A DNA stretch of 64,000 nt from Benincasa hispida (GCF_009727055.1 NC_052354.1:49251316-49315315), one strand, 5' to 3'. Counted from the first letter of the stretch, positions 1-12,910 are shown. The notes: generated by a model from the sequence alone, not told the origin. A program made the numbers and translations.

Positions 1-2160
1 CAACAAAAAAAATGTATTTTCTCTCTCCGATTAAACAAAAGGAATAAAATCTCAACAAAGAAATGCATTTTATGATTTTTTTTTCTAATGTCACATTCTC
101 TCTCCAGCCACCCACCACACTTAACGGTATTTCAGTTCGAAAAATTTATTAAATCTCATATACGAAAATATAAAAAAGTTTGGACATTTATGAAAATAAA
201 TTTTGAAAAGGGATTGAATCTATAATAATCCTTTTTAATAATAGTGATTTAGATATGCTACTTAGGGTCCGTTTGGATTGTCTTAAGAGAAAAATGTTTA
301 AAAGAAACTCATTTTTATTTAAATATCTTTGACAAAAATTATTAAAAATGTACTTCAAAAGTTATTTTGAGTGGTTGTCAAACACTTCAATTTTTTTCAA
401 CATGACTTATTTTTTAAATTAAACACTTGAAAATGCATTCCAAACACACTCTTAGTCACTTTAAAAGTATTTGTTTTAATACTTGTACGTTTAGATTGAA
501 CTTAATATTTAAAAGTGTAGAGACCAAAATGAATAAAAGTTTAAAGTACATAGGACAAAATGAATATTTTAAAAATATAGGGATCAAAATGAACTAAACT
601 TTAACGTACAAGAATGTATTTAGAATAATAATTTTTCTTTCTTAAATACTTTTAAAAAACAAAAGTTTCCCACTAGGATGACTTTTCATCTTTCGTTTTC
701 TACATAAGATGGTCAATAACCTAAATTAAAGGCAAAATGTATGAATTTCAAATATTAAATTCCCTTTCTTCGTCACATAGAGACGTGCGTGCATATATAT
801 GTATATAGTTACTTATTGAGTCAAAATTTCTTAATAATTATAAAAGGTTTCTTTTTCAATTTTTAAAATTTAATTAATTGCTTGAAAAGTTGATGTTATT
901 TTATTAAGATTTGGTCCAAAGTACATGATTATTATGTTTCATTATCTTTAATCAATAATTTATGTAGATATTGAACCTTCCCAATGGTTTCCTTTTTAAA
1001 GTTAATTGATATGGTACTTATTGTAGAATAAACTAAAAGTTAATATCATTGTATTTAATAATATATTTCATTTGCATTCAGTTAAAGTACATCCACCATC
1101 TACTTCACTTTTTCGTTTTAATATTATTTCTAGTGTGACAATAATATATGTAACATATCTTTTACATTTACGTGCAAAGAAGGGTACCCAAATATTGTAC
1201 GATGAATGACATAATCGAAGTTATCACAGCCACATCTCTTTTTTAAAACCATTATCATAATTTTAAAATTCAATAATGTCCTTTCTTTCTAAGCAAATTC
1301 AATGATACCCTTTCTTTTATGGTTGATATATAAAATTAGTAATCTTTATTGGATGAATGATATTATTATATATATCTTTTTAACGGTGGAATTTGTGCAA
1401 TTTACATGCAAAATCAACATCTATGTCAGGTTTTCCTTCTTGATGGTCTTGCTGGTAGAGAGGATATGAAATATCTCGTTCCACTTGTCTTTACTTAGAA
1501 ACTCTACGCTCCTACACTGTCCAAACAATTAAAAGATTTTATGCATATTCAACTCGAATAATATCATGGGACAATCGTTTAACCACAAACCGTTGATGTC
1601 AGTAAAAATAAGTCTCATTTGTGCAATATCCTATATAGATGATATTGTGATGGTGATTGCCAATCTGACTTTTTATATAAGTATATGAATTATGATTCAT
1701 ATCATAATGTGGACCAGAGGCAATGCAAAGTAATCCATTGTGTGGACCATAAAGAAAGGTGGAAGGATCTTCTAAGTGATGTGGATAAACATTGTGAGGA
1801 GAAAAGTGCGTGCATGACCACATAAAGGAAGAAAAGGAAAAGCAAGGGCCTTTTTGAGAGCTTGGTCTTCACAGCCTATTCAGCAAAATAAACTTTTCTC
1901 TAATACTAAATGATAGACAATTTAAACACCAAAATGAAACACAGTTTCAGGTTTGATTCAGTGGGACCAAACCAATCAACCAACAAGCTCAAGAAACTTT
2001 TCCTATGAGGTAAAATCTAAAAGAAAATGATGGAGCTTGATAGCTTTTGAACTAACAAAACCCCATTGACTATTCATGGTGTAATGCAAAAGATGAAAAA
2101 CATATGCTTAAAGCTTGTAATAATGAACTTGGTATTGAATATATGCTTGACTTCACAACT
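1..2160. other. AT-rich intergenic DNA downstream of the WNK gene
   Basis: No supported gene is visible. The short open frames here have no domain-like content and low-complexity composition. The only structured item recognised is the small MITE at 261-455, listed separately. Confidence 0.6.
261..455. mobile_element. hAT-like MITE, about 195 bp
   Basis: The left end reads CTTAGGGTCCGTTTGGATTG and the right end, reverse-complemented, reads CTAAGAGTGTGTTTGGAATG, an imperfect terminal inverted repeat of about 20 bp. The interior is AT-rich and non-coding. A related copy, clearest in its right half, lies at about 6290-6488. No clean target-site duplication was seen, so the superfamily call rests only on the TTTGGA-type termini. 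Confidence 0.55.
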
Positions 2161-2551
2161 TTAGGCACATTATGAAATCGACAACAGAGAAAATTGAATA
2201 TGTAAATTGTAAAGAATCGACACGGAGATTTACGTAATTCACTAATAATGTGTTAGTTACATCTACAGGCAGAGGGAGAGAACAGTTTATTATTAGAGAA
2301 AAGAGACGCCATTGAGTTAGAGACTTTATATTCGAAGCACCAGCAAGACCCCATGCTTGATCATTCAAAGCGCCATTTAACTGATTTAAGGTACTCCAAC
2401 AGGGTGACACAAACATAATGTGTGAGGCATGACCCTCTGGCCGTCCTAAGGCTTGAGGGGTTGAGTCAAGAAATGGTAAATATGATATATTTATTTGATT
2501 TGATTTAGTGTATAGAATACATAAAAGAATACAAGGACTGATCTTACATTG
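2160..2551 (-). other. Probable 3' UTR and downstream flank of the WNK gene
   Basis: This stretch directly follows the TAA stop at 2552-2554 on the minus strand and holds no frame that continues the kinase. AATAAA-like hexamers occur on the minus strand, for example near 2488. The polyadenylation site cannot be fixed from sequence alone. Confidence 0.4.
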
Positions 2552-5500
2552 TTATATATGAACAGCATCAACTGGGAGAGAGATTGTTCTATGAAGGGAG
2601 CTTGGAAGCAATGAACCAGTGCAGGCATTTTTAGCAGTGACAACTTCCTCCACAATAGGGGACTCCACGGCCTTGCGATTTCGAGCCCTTTTCTTGTGCG
2701 CATCTGTACTGTAACAGCTATTATTGATATAAACATGGCTATCAGTACTAGTTTGGTTCGTGTCGCGAGCAGACCTGTCAAGGATTTGGTTGTGGTTGCC
2801 TTGAAGTGTCCCATTTTCCATTTGTTGTTGTCTGTCTTCAAAACTTAAAGATTTTGAAGGAAGATTTAACTGTTGATCTCTGAGCTTGCTTAATTCTATT
2901 TGGTACTTGGCCTTAATCCATCTCATTTCTTGTTGGACATCATTCTCATTAATATCTGGAGGAGAAGGGGTTTCTGAGAAAGAAAGGGAATTCATCAGGC
3001 TCCTAAGCGTACGTCTCGTATTAGGAGCAGTTTTACTTTCCATTATCATTTCTTTTGTGTCCGTGACCGTAGCTGCTCCATCTGTTTTCTCGTAATCTTC
3101 ATCCGAATGGCTTTGTCTTGAACTCATTGAACTAAGTTCACGGCTTTCATGATGTCCCCATATTTCAGGATAATTCAAGCAATCAGAACGGCTTGACACA
3201 TTCGGTGCACCCTCTGCTGTATGATGCTCAGACTCGTCAGCTTGATACATTATCTCCTCAAAACGACCATGCATTGAAGCATATCGATGTCCACAGCATT
3301 GAGCTACCTCTGAGTTCTTTCCATCAGGATTTCTCAACAAAAGACCATTTGAAGCACTGTTGTAAGTAGTAGTAGCACAATTATGACAATAGCTCTGATT
3401 TGCAAAGCGGGGGGTTTCCTCAATTCCCGGACCTGGCCTCCATTCAGGCACCAAGGAAGCAATTTCTCCGTCAATCATATCAGCAATTCTGGTCACGTCT
3501 TGATCTGTAATATCCAGCTCCGCAACCATTTCTGTTGCAACACTTAATGCTGTATCCGTCTCGACATCAAATGGGAAATAAATGTTCCTGATCCGCCCTG
3601 CAAAACAAACTCGTTTAGATTCGATATTCGATAGCACCAAATGATAATAATTTGTGTAAAATGTTAACAAGAAAGTATTCAAGATATTTCAACCTTCTTT
3701 ATCTGCAATTCTGAGTCTTAAGAAGATGCCACCATCTTCACTCATCTTCCCTTTAATGCTAATATCAACATCCTCAGAATGTTCACCTTCACAATACTCA
3801 AAAAGTTCAATTCCATTGGTTTCATTATCAATTGGATGATAACCTGATTCACTTGAAGCTTCAAAACTATAATCATATGGATATCCATTACAAAAGGAGC
3901 TGCCACTTCTATGAAGTTCTAGATAAGGCTGTCTTATAAGAGGGCAAACATCGTCCAATCCACTTCCGTAATCGACAGGTCTTAGATCGTATTCGCCATT
4001 ATCAATTTGAAGAAAAGGGTCATTCAAAAGCTCTGCTGCCGAGAGCCTACATGAAACCGTTGCCAAACACTTGTCAATGAATTGCCGCACTTCGGGATCC
4101 TTCACTTTGTAAAAGGCGTCAGGTTTTCTCCCCTAGAAATCTATAACACATCAATCTTAAGCATAAAAACACACACAAACATACACACGAAGAATATAAA
4201 ACACACGCAGAGGGAGAAATCTTCTTACGGATACGACTTTCTTATAGATCTGGGCGGGATGCGTGCATTCGCTGTATGGATATTCAAATGTTATCATCTC
4301 CAGAATGCACATTCCAAATGAGTAAATATCAACTAATTCGTTGTATGCCTCTGCATACACTTCTGGAGCCATGAACTCTGGTGTCCCTGTGAATTTGTAA
4401 CACTCATTATGAAAAAATCTTACACTTTCCATCTTTCCAAAAGAAACATCTCAGATCAGTAATATCTATTTCTAACCCAAAAAAACAACAATAAGAAAAT
4501 CATCAATAGCATAAGCTTTCAGATATCTTTCTATAAGTTAATGTACTTTTCAGATAAAACTTTGAAGGGTTCTCAGGCTCATGGTTGTAATAAGCTAGAG
4601 TTTGTATAATCTATGTTTATTTATCTTCCTCCTTCTATGAATTCATTTCTTCTTTTCTCCATTACTGGTATAAAAGAAACCAACCGTATAGGCCGAGAGG
4701 TGGTTACGAAGCACGAAAATTTTGTAGTCCGTGGGATTCATAAACCTGCAGTTTGAGATTAGCAATCCCACATAACTTGGCTTCACACTCTCAGGCTATA
4801 CAAATCCAACCTGTAAGCCAAACAACCCCTGAAATGAATAGAGTTTCAAGAGGGGATGGTAGAAATGGTTTGGTTTCACAATCTTAAATTACACAAATCC
4901 AACTCACTCGTTGGCCGAACAAGCACGGAAACAAATAGAGTTTTCTATAGAACATGGAATAAAGATCAGAAACCATACCCACACAATGATCAGCATGAGA
5001 TTTCCTGAGGATTGCTGCGAGTCCAAGATCACCAATCTTAACTTCCCCTTGATTCCCATTAACAAAGATATTGTCACACTTGAGATCTCTATGGATTACA
5101 GGAGGCTCATGGCTATGCAAATAATGAAGCCCTCTCAAAATCTGCCTACACCAATGCTTCACTGCTCTAATATTAACTCTCTTATGCTTCAGCCTATACC
5201 TAAGGAACAAGAAACCAACAAAATTTATCAAAAATCCAAAACAATGACCAGAGAAGTACTAAGATAGCCAAGCAATCACAGAAAACCATCCAAATTCTAT
5301 AGAACACTCACTGTCTTAGAGTGCCAGAAGTGAACATTTCAGTAACAAAATTAATGTTTCTATTGGCAATATCAACCCAAGAAGTATAGAATTTCATAAT
5401 ATTTCTATGCTTCAGCGTCTTCAAAAGATGAATCTCACAGTAAAGTCTTTCCAGATCTTCAGGACTTTGCAAGAAATCATAGAGTTTCACTTGATTCCAA

Positions 5501-5849
5501 GCGACCTCAATTCCTTCATATTCATCAAATGCTCTGTAACTGAAACAAACCAAAACCCATTAAAATGCTTCAGAATAAGATGCAAAGTTCTAGCAAATGG
5601 CAAAATGGGAAGTCCACAAGATGCAAAAAGAATCAAATCCCTACACTGTTTTTGAAGCTCCTTTTCCCAAAATTTCATTGTACTGCAACAAACAACAAAA
5701 CCCATAATCAGAAAAAGGGAAAAAGGAGAGAGAGAGAAGTTAAGAAAATGAAAATAAGAGAGAAGGCAAAATACTCTGCCATATCTGCCAGTGGGATCAA
5801 CTTCAACAAATTCAGAGCAATCAAGCTCAAGATCTGAGAGACCATCCAT
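2552..5849 (-). CDS. WNK1: WNK-family serine/threonine protein kinase, WNK1/WNK9 type, 7 exons, 734 aa
   Basis: Exons on the minus strand are 5849-5775, 5682-5645, 5539-5312, 5199-4979, 4386-4229, 4132-3694 and 3597-2552. All introns are GT-AG and every junction keeps frame (2,205 nt including stop). The kinase domain spans about residues 24-281. The loop GKGASKTVY carries Lys36, while the usual VAIK lysine is Asn53 (VAWNQV), the with-no-lysine hallmark. HRDLKCDN is at 150-157, DLG at 171-173, and GTPEFMAPE at 188-196. An OSR1-C/PF2-like domain ([16 protein letters not shown]) covers about 375-443. A charged C-terminal tail has a probable short coiled coil around [14 protein letters not shown]. 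In plants WNKs phosphorylate targets linked to the clock, flowering, ion and osmotic or ABA responses; the specific role here is not readable. The ATG at 5849 gives the conserved N-terminus [13 protein letters not shown]. The length is near that of Arabidopsis WNK1 (about 700 aa). Family assignment is very sure, the member number less so. Confidence 0.95.
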
Positions 5850-5988
5850 TTTTTTTTCTTACTTTTCTCTGAAAAATTTCAACACCAAAGCTTTTGATTC
5901 TTCTTTAATATGATTGAAATTGAAATGGGTTGTTGTTCAGTTCCTAAAAAACACACTACACAAGGAAGAGGAGGAGAGAGAAGGGGGA

Positions 5989-5995
5989 TTTTATA
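5989..5995 (-). promoter_or_regulatory. Candidate TATA box of the WNK gene
   Basis: The minus strand reads TATAAAA about 140 bp upstream of the WNK start codon, which would place transcription start near 5960 and give a 5' UTR of roughly 110 nt. The intervening strand is pyrimidine-rich, as is common in plant core promoters. Position is the only support. Confidence 0.45.
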
Positions 5996-6114
5996 AGATG
6001 CAACAATATATTTATTTCTCCCATGACCCTTTTAGAGTGACTAAGTGAAGAAGATGAAGATAAAAAGCAAAGGGGAAAAGAAAAATAAGGATGAATTATT
6101 AAAATAATTGTTCA

Positions 6115-6250
6115 ATCGAGAGAAAGAGAGAGAGAATCCACGTTAATCCACAGGCAAGAACAGTAGCACCCTTTGAAAGTAGGAAGAAAGAGCCAGCCAA
6201 CCACCACTTCCCAGAATGTGACAATTATAGAGAGAGAGAGAAAAAAAAAG
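6115..6250. repeat. GA/CT microsatellite tracts in the WNK upstream region
   Basis: Two GA runs lie at about 6116-6135 and 6229-6242, the second followed by a poly(A) run. On the WNK sense strand they are CT-rich. They may be simple sequence only; GAGA-type tracts upstream of plant genes can bind BBR/BPC factors, which is inference here. Confidence 0.6.
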
Positions 6251-6289
6251 TGAGTAAAAAAGAAAATTAGTTAAATATATCTTTTAATT

Positions 6290-6488
6290 CTTTAGGTTCG
6301 GCAATTTTCATTCCCTCAAGAAAAAAATGTTTTTTAAAAAATTAATCTTTATTTAATTTTTTTTAATAAAAATGGATTAAAATATACTTAAAAAATTATT
6401 TTAGTGATTGTCAGATACTCTAATTTCTTCTAAAATGATTTATCTTTTAAATTAATCACTTGAAAATATATTCCAAACACACCTTTAG
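6290..6488. mobile_element. Second copy of the hAT-like MITE of 261-455
   Basis: The right half matches 360-455 closely: a TTATTTTAGTGATTGTCAGA-like stretch, then CACTTGAAAATATATTCCAA and a terminus ending CACACCTTTAG. The left end is eroded and its boundary is approximate. Confidence 0.5.
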
Positions 6489-6489
6489 T

Positions 6490-8367
6490 TTGATAATTTT
6501 AATTTCTTAAAAATAATACAAATGAAGAGTAAAAGAAATACGAAAAATCTAAATGCTTACATCATGAGACACAGCTGTTAAACAATACGAAATTTGAAAA
6601 ATGGAACTCTTGTTCCTCCAATGCCTTTTGTGCGACATGGTGTGCCAACAACATGGAAGAATAAGAGAAGTCCTAGATTACAACCTCAATCCCTAGCCTC
6701 GAAAAAAAAGAAAGAGACTTTAGAAATGTCATATGCCTTATCATTCAATAGATTCATAATCTCCAAACAGTCAAGACTCCTCCAAAAGATTTGAAAGATG
6801 AAGTGAGGACATGCTCTCAAATCCATAATACATGACCAATAATTTCACTATATAATAATTTAGTTTTTATACTTTAGAATTTGTAATAATTTAACCTAAT
6901 TTAGCCTATGTCGTGAAAGATATTACTTAGAATTGACGTTATTTTTTACATTGGTTGATAATAAGGTGATTAGAGATTATATAAATTTATAAACTACAGT
7001 TTAATCCTTTTTTCATGATAGAGTTAATTTTTATAAATTTGAAAGTACACTGAATTGGTAGATGGTAAAGTTTAGGGTTAAATTATTATAAAATTGCAAG
7101 TATATGAACAAAATTGTTATATACTACAATTTAATGGGAAAGTTGTTATTTTCATAAAAGCTTAGGGAGCGATCAGACCCCATCTTGATTTAGGTAGAAT
7201 AGGTAATAGTCAACTCAATGTTTGGGCCTCTCGACTCTCATCATAATAGCTGGAATTCTAAATTATTATAACACACTTAGCTATAGTAAAACAAATTAAA
7301 CACTCTCATTGTCGACCGTGTTTACTATTGTTATCATCCTCTCTTCCCATTCATAGCTTAAATTAAAATAATTTACACACTCAACGCAAGATTATTATAA
7401 CCTAAACTAAAATAATATGCACCTAAAGCACAAACTATCATATAATTCAGGGATTATAATAACCAACTCAACACCCCAAAACAACACTTAATCCTAATCT
7501 TTATATAGTTTCTAATAATTTAAACCTTGAAATCTTAATTTTGTTACAGTTTAATATTTGAAATTGTCATTATACTATTAGATTTCGTAATGATTTAGTC
7601 CCTATTTAATTGATATCATTAAAATTTAATGAAATTTCTTATCAATGTAGATCAACCGCTATATATTTAAAGTTGACACTTAATGTTGAAGAAATTTTTT
7701 CTAGTAAGGATTACATTGTTACAAATTTTGAAATACAATGACTAAATTGTTATATATTAAACTCGAAATGGAATTATTACCGATCTTAAAAGTATAAAAA
7801 TTAAAATTTATAGACTAAATTAAAAAAAAAAAAACAAGTTTTTATTAACCTATTAATAATATTTGTATTTTTTAAAAAAGTACCCATCTATAACCATATT
7901 TAACTCCAACCATCTTTTGTAATTAAGAAAGTTTCAATTTTGTTTTATACTTGATAGCAATCTCCAACAAGGAAAATTATAAAAACCATGCCAAAACATC
8001 CCTAAAAGAATATTTATTATTGATATTTTCATATTTTTGTTTCAATGTTAATTTTCCAATCTGATGACTTTTTCAAGGAAACAGAAAGTAAAATAAAGAT
8101 TGCCAATGAGAATTCCAAGAAAATAAACAAGAAAAAAGAAAAAGAAAAAAACAAAGACAAATAATTTCTTTTATTTGTCACCATGGCCTTCTTTTAGTAC
8201 AAACAAAGCTCTTGTGGGTCCTTGTATGAAAATCTCTTCCATTTTTATGAATTTACCCTCTTGAAAAAGTCTTACATTTGTTTCTCTTTTTAGTTAAATA
8301 TGGCGGAGGATTTGAACCCTCAATTTCTAAATTAATAGTACATTTGTTGGAATATTCTCATTTTAAC
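6490..8367. other. AT-rich intergenic DNA with degenerate repeats
   Basis: No gene is supported. At about 6840-7130 and 7550-7800 there are imperfect copies of a motif like TTTAGTCCTTATACTTTAGA and its complement, probably remnants of non-autonomous elements. A possible MITE lies at 7213-7480 (separate entry). The segment ends in a poly(A) run at 8368-8384 that is also the start of the duplicated unit. Confidence 0.4.
7213..7480. mobile_element. Possible MITE with an 8-bp flanking duplication
   Basis: The octamer CAACTCAA occurs on the left (about 7213-7220) and on the right (about 7467-7474) of an AT-rich, non-coding block. Repeated TTATTATAAC-type words lie inside. Eight base pairs would fit a hAT target-site duplication, but terminal inverted repeats are not clear, so this is tentative. 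Confidence 0.25.
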
Positions 8368-9269
8368 AAAAAAAAAAAAAAAAAGAAAATACTTGGGTCA
8401 TATTTTTCTAACTAAATATATATTTTAGTCCTAAATATTTGAGTATTTTTCAAGTTAAGTTATATTGTACCAAATGTTCAAATCTAGGCCCTTCATATAC
8501 ATACGTACATACATTTAGTTTAGTCTCTGATCATCAATGACAAATTCATGACATAAAATTTAATAAATCGATAAAAGTTTTTGAATTTTCTTCACTTAGG
8601 TGATTTAAGTATTATTATCAACCAATTCTAATATCTGTCACTGAAGGGATTAAGTTGAAACTCGTTGAGCAATAAAGGCTTAATAAAAAGACGGTTAAAA
8701 ATCACTTTTGAAGACCAAATTAGAAGGTGACTAAATTTTGAGCACCAAAATTAAATATTCTCCTAGAAAACTAGACTATTTTGGTTTTTGATCTTTTAAA
8801 CTTGATTTTAAGTACTTTGTTGGTCGTCTTTGCTGTAATTTACAAATTTGAGTTTAGAGGTCAGTTTATTAAAATTCAAAATTAAAACATTCTCATTAAA
8901 CTAATTATAAGAAAAAAATACTTTTTTTCTATAATAGAATCATTAAATAAGAACTATATTGATGTGAATAGAATATAAACACATTCTTTATCAATAGATT
9001 TTATGATCTAATTTCTTATATATTTATTTATTGATATCGATAATTTCTACGGTCGGATGGAAACGAATCACTCTCACTTTAAAGCTCATAAATTCTCATT
9101 TCAATGGATGGAAATTGACTTAGGAAGTCATCCATTTTGAAATTTAGCTAAGAAAATTTTGAGCATATCAAGTTTATTTTATTTGTTTCATACATAAGAG
9201 CTTTGGGATGTCTCTTTCTTTCCTGACAAAAGTTTTGCAATATGAAGATTTGCTAGATCCATTTTATTA

Positions 9270-9600
9270 AATTTTCATCGACATGTCGATATTTCCACAT
9301 TTTCATAAGTTCGACATCGACATAAAAAATAAATTGATATTTCTATTGTATCTTAGAAAAATTAACGGAACATAAATAAGTAAGCAAAAATGCCACTAAT
9401 ATAAACATAATATAAATAATAGGCACCTTAATTTATTCAAAAATCACAAATGTTTATATACTAATTTAAATTTATTTTTTAAATTTTGTGTTTTTATAAT
9501 ATTTCCAAAAATTTTCATCAAAATCGACATTTTCATCGAAATTTTCATAAAATTAAGATCTTGATATTTTTGTCAATATCGACATTTTAAACTTTGCGTT
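9270..9600. repeat. Degenerate TCGATATT/CGACAT interspersed repeat
   Basis: The block is rich in short partly self-complementary words such as ATTTTCATCGACATGTCGAT, followed by CGACATCGACATAAA and CCACTAATATAAACATAATA. The same series recurs at about 12480-12910, 13912-14242, 17122-17690 and 51770-52035. No coding capacity is seen and the class is unknown. Confidence 0.6.
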
Positions 9601-10759
9601 GCTAGACATTCAGCTATGAAAAATTTGCATTTATAATTAATCCCCCTTTTAAAAATTTTGAAACTAGTACACTATTATTATTATTATTAATGAATTAATT
9701 GCCCTAGATGCTACTTTTTTCTATACTAATTTTTTTTTTTCAGTGGGTAATATTTGTAATATTTTGTCTTAATTATATACTATTGATGTATTGTTACCAC
9801 AATACAATACATATCATTTATTTGAAATGAACGTATGAATTTCTCCTAACTGATTTAAAAAATAGAATAATTTTATTAATGTGCAAATGACGATATAAAG
9901 TAAATTTTGCTTACTCAAATTTTTTCCTTGATAATATTGTATAAATAATTTTCAATTTCAGGTAAGTATATAATTAATCTAGTTAACAATGCATTTATCA
10001 TCTGAAATTGAAAACAGAAAATAAACAACATACTCACCCTTGTTAAAATATAGTCTAAATGGACAGATAAAATACAATACAAAATTAAGAGTATAATTTT
10101 AAAAAATGTTAATTTGAATATAATATATATAAATTTTAAAGTTTAAAATTAGAATTTTGAATACCTAATTCAATTGACATAATGCTTAAAATAATCTAAT
10201 TATATATTATAAAAAAAACAATTACTTTCGATTGAATTGAATGTAGTTATTTTTAGATGAGTTTGAAAATTTTCATAATTTATTGAGTGATGATGATGGA
10301 AATCTCAATTAATCATTGCCATCATTTACATTGTTTAGTGGGCAGAAAAATGTGTAGTTTTCAATCAGTCCTTTAAGCCTTTTTGTTAGACATGGGTAAA
10401 AAGATATTATTGGCCAGCAAGAGATGACAAAAAGAAAGAAATCCTTCCCTTTCAAGAAAAAGAGGGTAAGAAATCCTTCCACTTTCCACAAATTTTCATG
10501 AGGGAATGATGAAATAAAGCATGAAGTTATGATTTTAATATTTATGTTATCATTGAAAAAATGGTTTTGTAATGTGATTGGCCTCATTAGAGCTCTTGAA
10601 AATTTATACAATTACCAAATTTCATAACCACTAGGTTGAAGATTTTGAATGGATGAAAAAAATGAAGTTTATTTTTTAGAAGTGAAGAAAAATTCAAAGG
10701 GCAAAATAGCAGTAATAGAATTTGTTAGGAATGATTTTGGGGGAAAAATATGACATTAA

Positions 10760-11215
10760 GCAAAAATAAAAACAACATATTCAAGAAGATAGGACCAAAA
10801 GTGATAATTTAGGACCAAAATATCGAATGGACCATGTCATGCTTCGGCCTAATGGATCATCTTAGGTTCAAAATATGACTAAGAGAAGGTGCTCAACCTC
10901 AGCCTTGATCAAGAATGACCCTAGAAAAACATTAGATAGGATACATCTAAGCCCAATGAGTCAACAGATAACTCCAGTGCAACTCTGAAACCTTATGGAG
11001 AACGATCTAGGTCAACTATATCAATTAATACATCATGATAGTTCATGGAAGAAGTAAGTTCATTGTAATACTCAAACTTTCTACCTGTTACACAAATATA
11101 CTTTCTAACTTAAGCATTAGATCTTGTGCGGTAAGCACCAGACCGGTATGTAGATCTTTTCATCATGTAGGTCTCGTTCTTTGCCAAATTACAAATTTAC
11201 CCTAGTTGTCACGTG
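10760..11215. repeat. LTR-like remnant in duplication copy 1
   Basis: A less AT-rich block whose end (GCGGTAAGCACCAGACCGGT and on to about 11215) resembles the end of the LTR-like block at 11571-12161 (GGCAGGCACCACACCGATAT). It is probably a diverged LTR of the same family. No coding sequence is associated. The same block recurs at 15402-15857. Confidence 0.4.
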
Positions 11216-11570
11216 AATGTCAAATGTATTTTTTTCTGTTTAAATTTTGAGAATAACTAGATTAAAATTTATGATAGTTAATTGTAGATTGAAATATTAG
11301 TAATTGAGTTTACTTGATAATTTCAAGGGTTAATTTGAAATTGGATTTGCATAATTAGATGTGGAAGGTTTTAATTCATAAGAAATAGTTAATTAGCTGA
11401 TTCGGGTTGAATACAAGTTATGCTAACATTAGTAAAAGAATTCAATAAATAATTTGAAGTTATATTGAAATAAGTGGTGACATGGGAAGTTTATATTCAT
11501 GATGAATATTTTTACCAATCCAACTCTATAAGTTCAAATTAATCAATTTATTTATATAATGTTTAAATAT

Positions 11571-12161
11571 TGTTATGCCCTCTAAAATTGTTTAATCTTA
11601 TTATAGGACATGTTTGGACCAAGAATTACAATGACAGAAAGAGCGTATGAAACGAGTCAATAGGTTGAGAGAAGAAGAGAAGGAGAGGTGTTGAGCTAAA
11701 AGGCCCAACTTGTCCTCCACAGCCGAGGTCGAGGCGACATGGCCAATTGGCCCAACTTGCCCACCTCGGCCTCAGCGGCCCAACCCACCCCCTTCCCCTG
11801 ATCTTTTCTACCCAAAAGGTTTGCTTTTCAGAGACCATGATCCAAATTCCTTTGGCAGCCTCGAATCAACGTTTTCTAATCTCCTCTACCTTTCCTACTC
11901 TTTAGAGTTAGGAATCCAAAGCCACCACACTATAAATAGAGGGCCATAGGCACAGTCAGAAGTGAGTTCTTCTCCCCCATCTCTAGTTTGCGCTGACCTG
12001 TTACAAAATATTGATGTAGGCATCAGTAGTTCTGTGGCAGGCACCACACCGATATTTTTCTTTTCTTATTGTAGGTTTTCTTCCTTCTTCGAAGTTATAA
12101 ATTCACCGTCGAAGGGATGTGAGGTTAGCTGAGTCTTCTTGTTCGAATTTTGCCATCAACA
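11571..12161 (+). mobile_element. Probable solo LTR, 591 bp, copy 1
   Basis: The block starts TGTTATGCCC and ends GCCATCAACA. It is flanked by AATAT on the left and AACAT on the right, a one-mismatch candidate 5-bp target-site duplication. It contains a GC-rich patch at about 11690-11800 and a clear TATA box (TATAAATA at 11931), followed by a leader-like stretch, which fits U3-R-U5 order on the plus strand. No adjacent primer-binding site or polyprotein is seen, so it reads as a solo LTR or an end of a small non-autonomous element. Confidence 0.55.
11931..11938 (+). promoter_or_regulatory. TATA box in the solo LTR, copy 1
   Basis: TATAAATA lies in a less AT-rich context and is followed by GAGGGCC, a typical plant or LTR core promoter look. 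An identical box is at 16573 in the second copy. Confidence 0.55.
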
Positions 12162-12479
12162 AACATTTTTTCTTTATTTTGATCCATAATCTTAAAAAAA
12201 AAATTAAATTATTTTGGTCCCTTTTATTCACTTCACACTTCAATATTTAGAATTCTTTTAAATAAAAAGAAACCAAAATGGAACTTAGCAAGAAACAATA
12301 TTAACAAACAGCACTTTATACCTCTAATGAATGTTGTTATATATGTATATGTGTATGTGTGTGTATATATATATTAAAAAAATGTTGTTTACAGTTAGGT
12401 TCATATTAATAATATTTCAATAAGAATTTTTTATATTTTGTCAATATTTTTGCAACTACATGTATGTCATTTAACTCTA

Positions 12480-12910
12480 ATATAGTATTAAATTTTCATC
12501 AACATGTCAATATTTTCATCAATATTTATACGTTTTCATGGATTTGACATCTAAATGAGAGATGAGTTAATATTTCTATTATATTATAGAAAAATACATA
12601 CAATATTAAATTTATGTCAATATGTCATTATTTTCATTGATATTTCAACGACGTGGGTCGATATTTTCATTATATCCTTGAAAAATCCGTAAAATATAAA
12701 AAATAAGCAACAAAATGTCACTAATGTATGATATAAATAATAGATATGTTAATTTAATCCGAAAACCATAAAATTTTTATTTACTAATTTAAATATATAT
12801 ATATATATATATTAAGATTTTACCATAAACATCACAGAATATCTTACATTGTATGGATATTTTCGTAAAATTAAGATCTCAATATTTTCGTCGATATAAA
12901 CATTTTAAAC
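12480..12910. repeat. TCGATATT-type interspersed repeat, further units
   Basis: Two or three degenerate units of the same family as 9270-9600 lie head to tail, with an AT dinucleotide run at about 12791-12812. The part after 12783 is not shared with duplication copy 2. Confidence 0.5.

Larger units (their letters stand above)
8368..12783 (+). repeat. Copy 1 of a 4,416-bp direct duplication
   Basis: The sequence from the 17-nt poly(A) run at 8368 through 12783 recurs at a constant offset of 4,642 nt. Every stretch compared is identical, including homopolymer lengths. The unit is non-coding and holds TE debris: a TCGATATT-rich repeat, two LTR-like blocks and microsatellites. After 12783 the two copies diverge abruptly (C versus T and then unrelated sequence). 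Confidence 0.95.

Noticed and set aside
2153..2416. 87-codon minus-strand frame downstream of the kinase
   Set aside because: It follows the WNK stop codon, has no domain, and is most simply 3' UTR or flank.
10309..10611. 100-codon open frame on the minus strand, repeated at 14951-15253
   Set aside because: The product is low-complexity and hydrophobic with no recognisable motif; its second copy only reflects the duplication.
11710..11949. Open frames on both strands in the GC-rich patch, repeated at 16352-16591
   Set aside because: They overlap the TATA box and U3-like region of a solo LTR and have no domain-like content.
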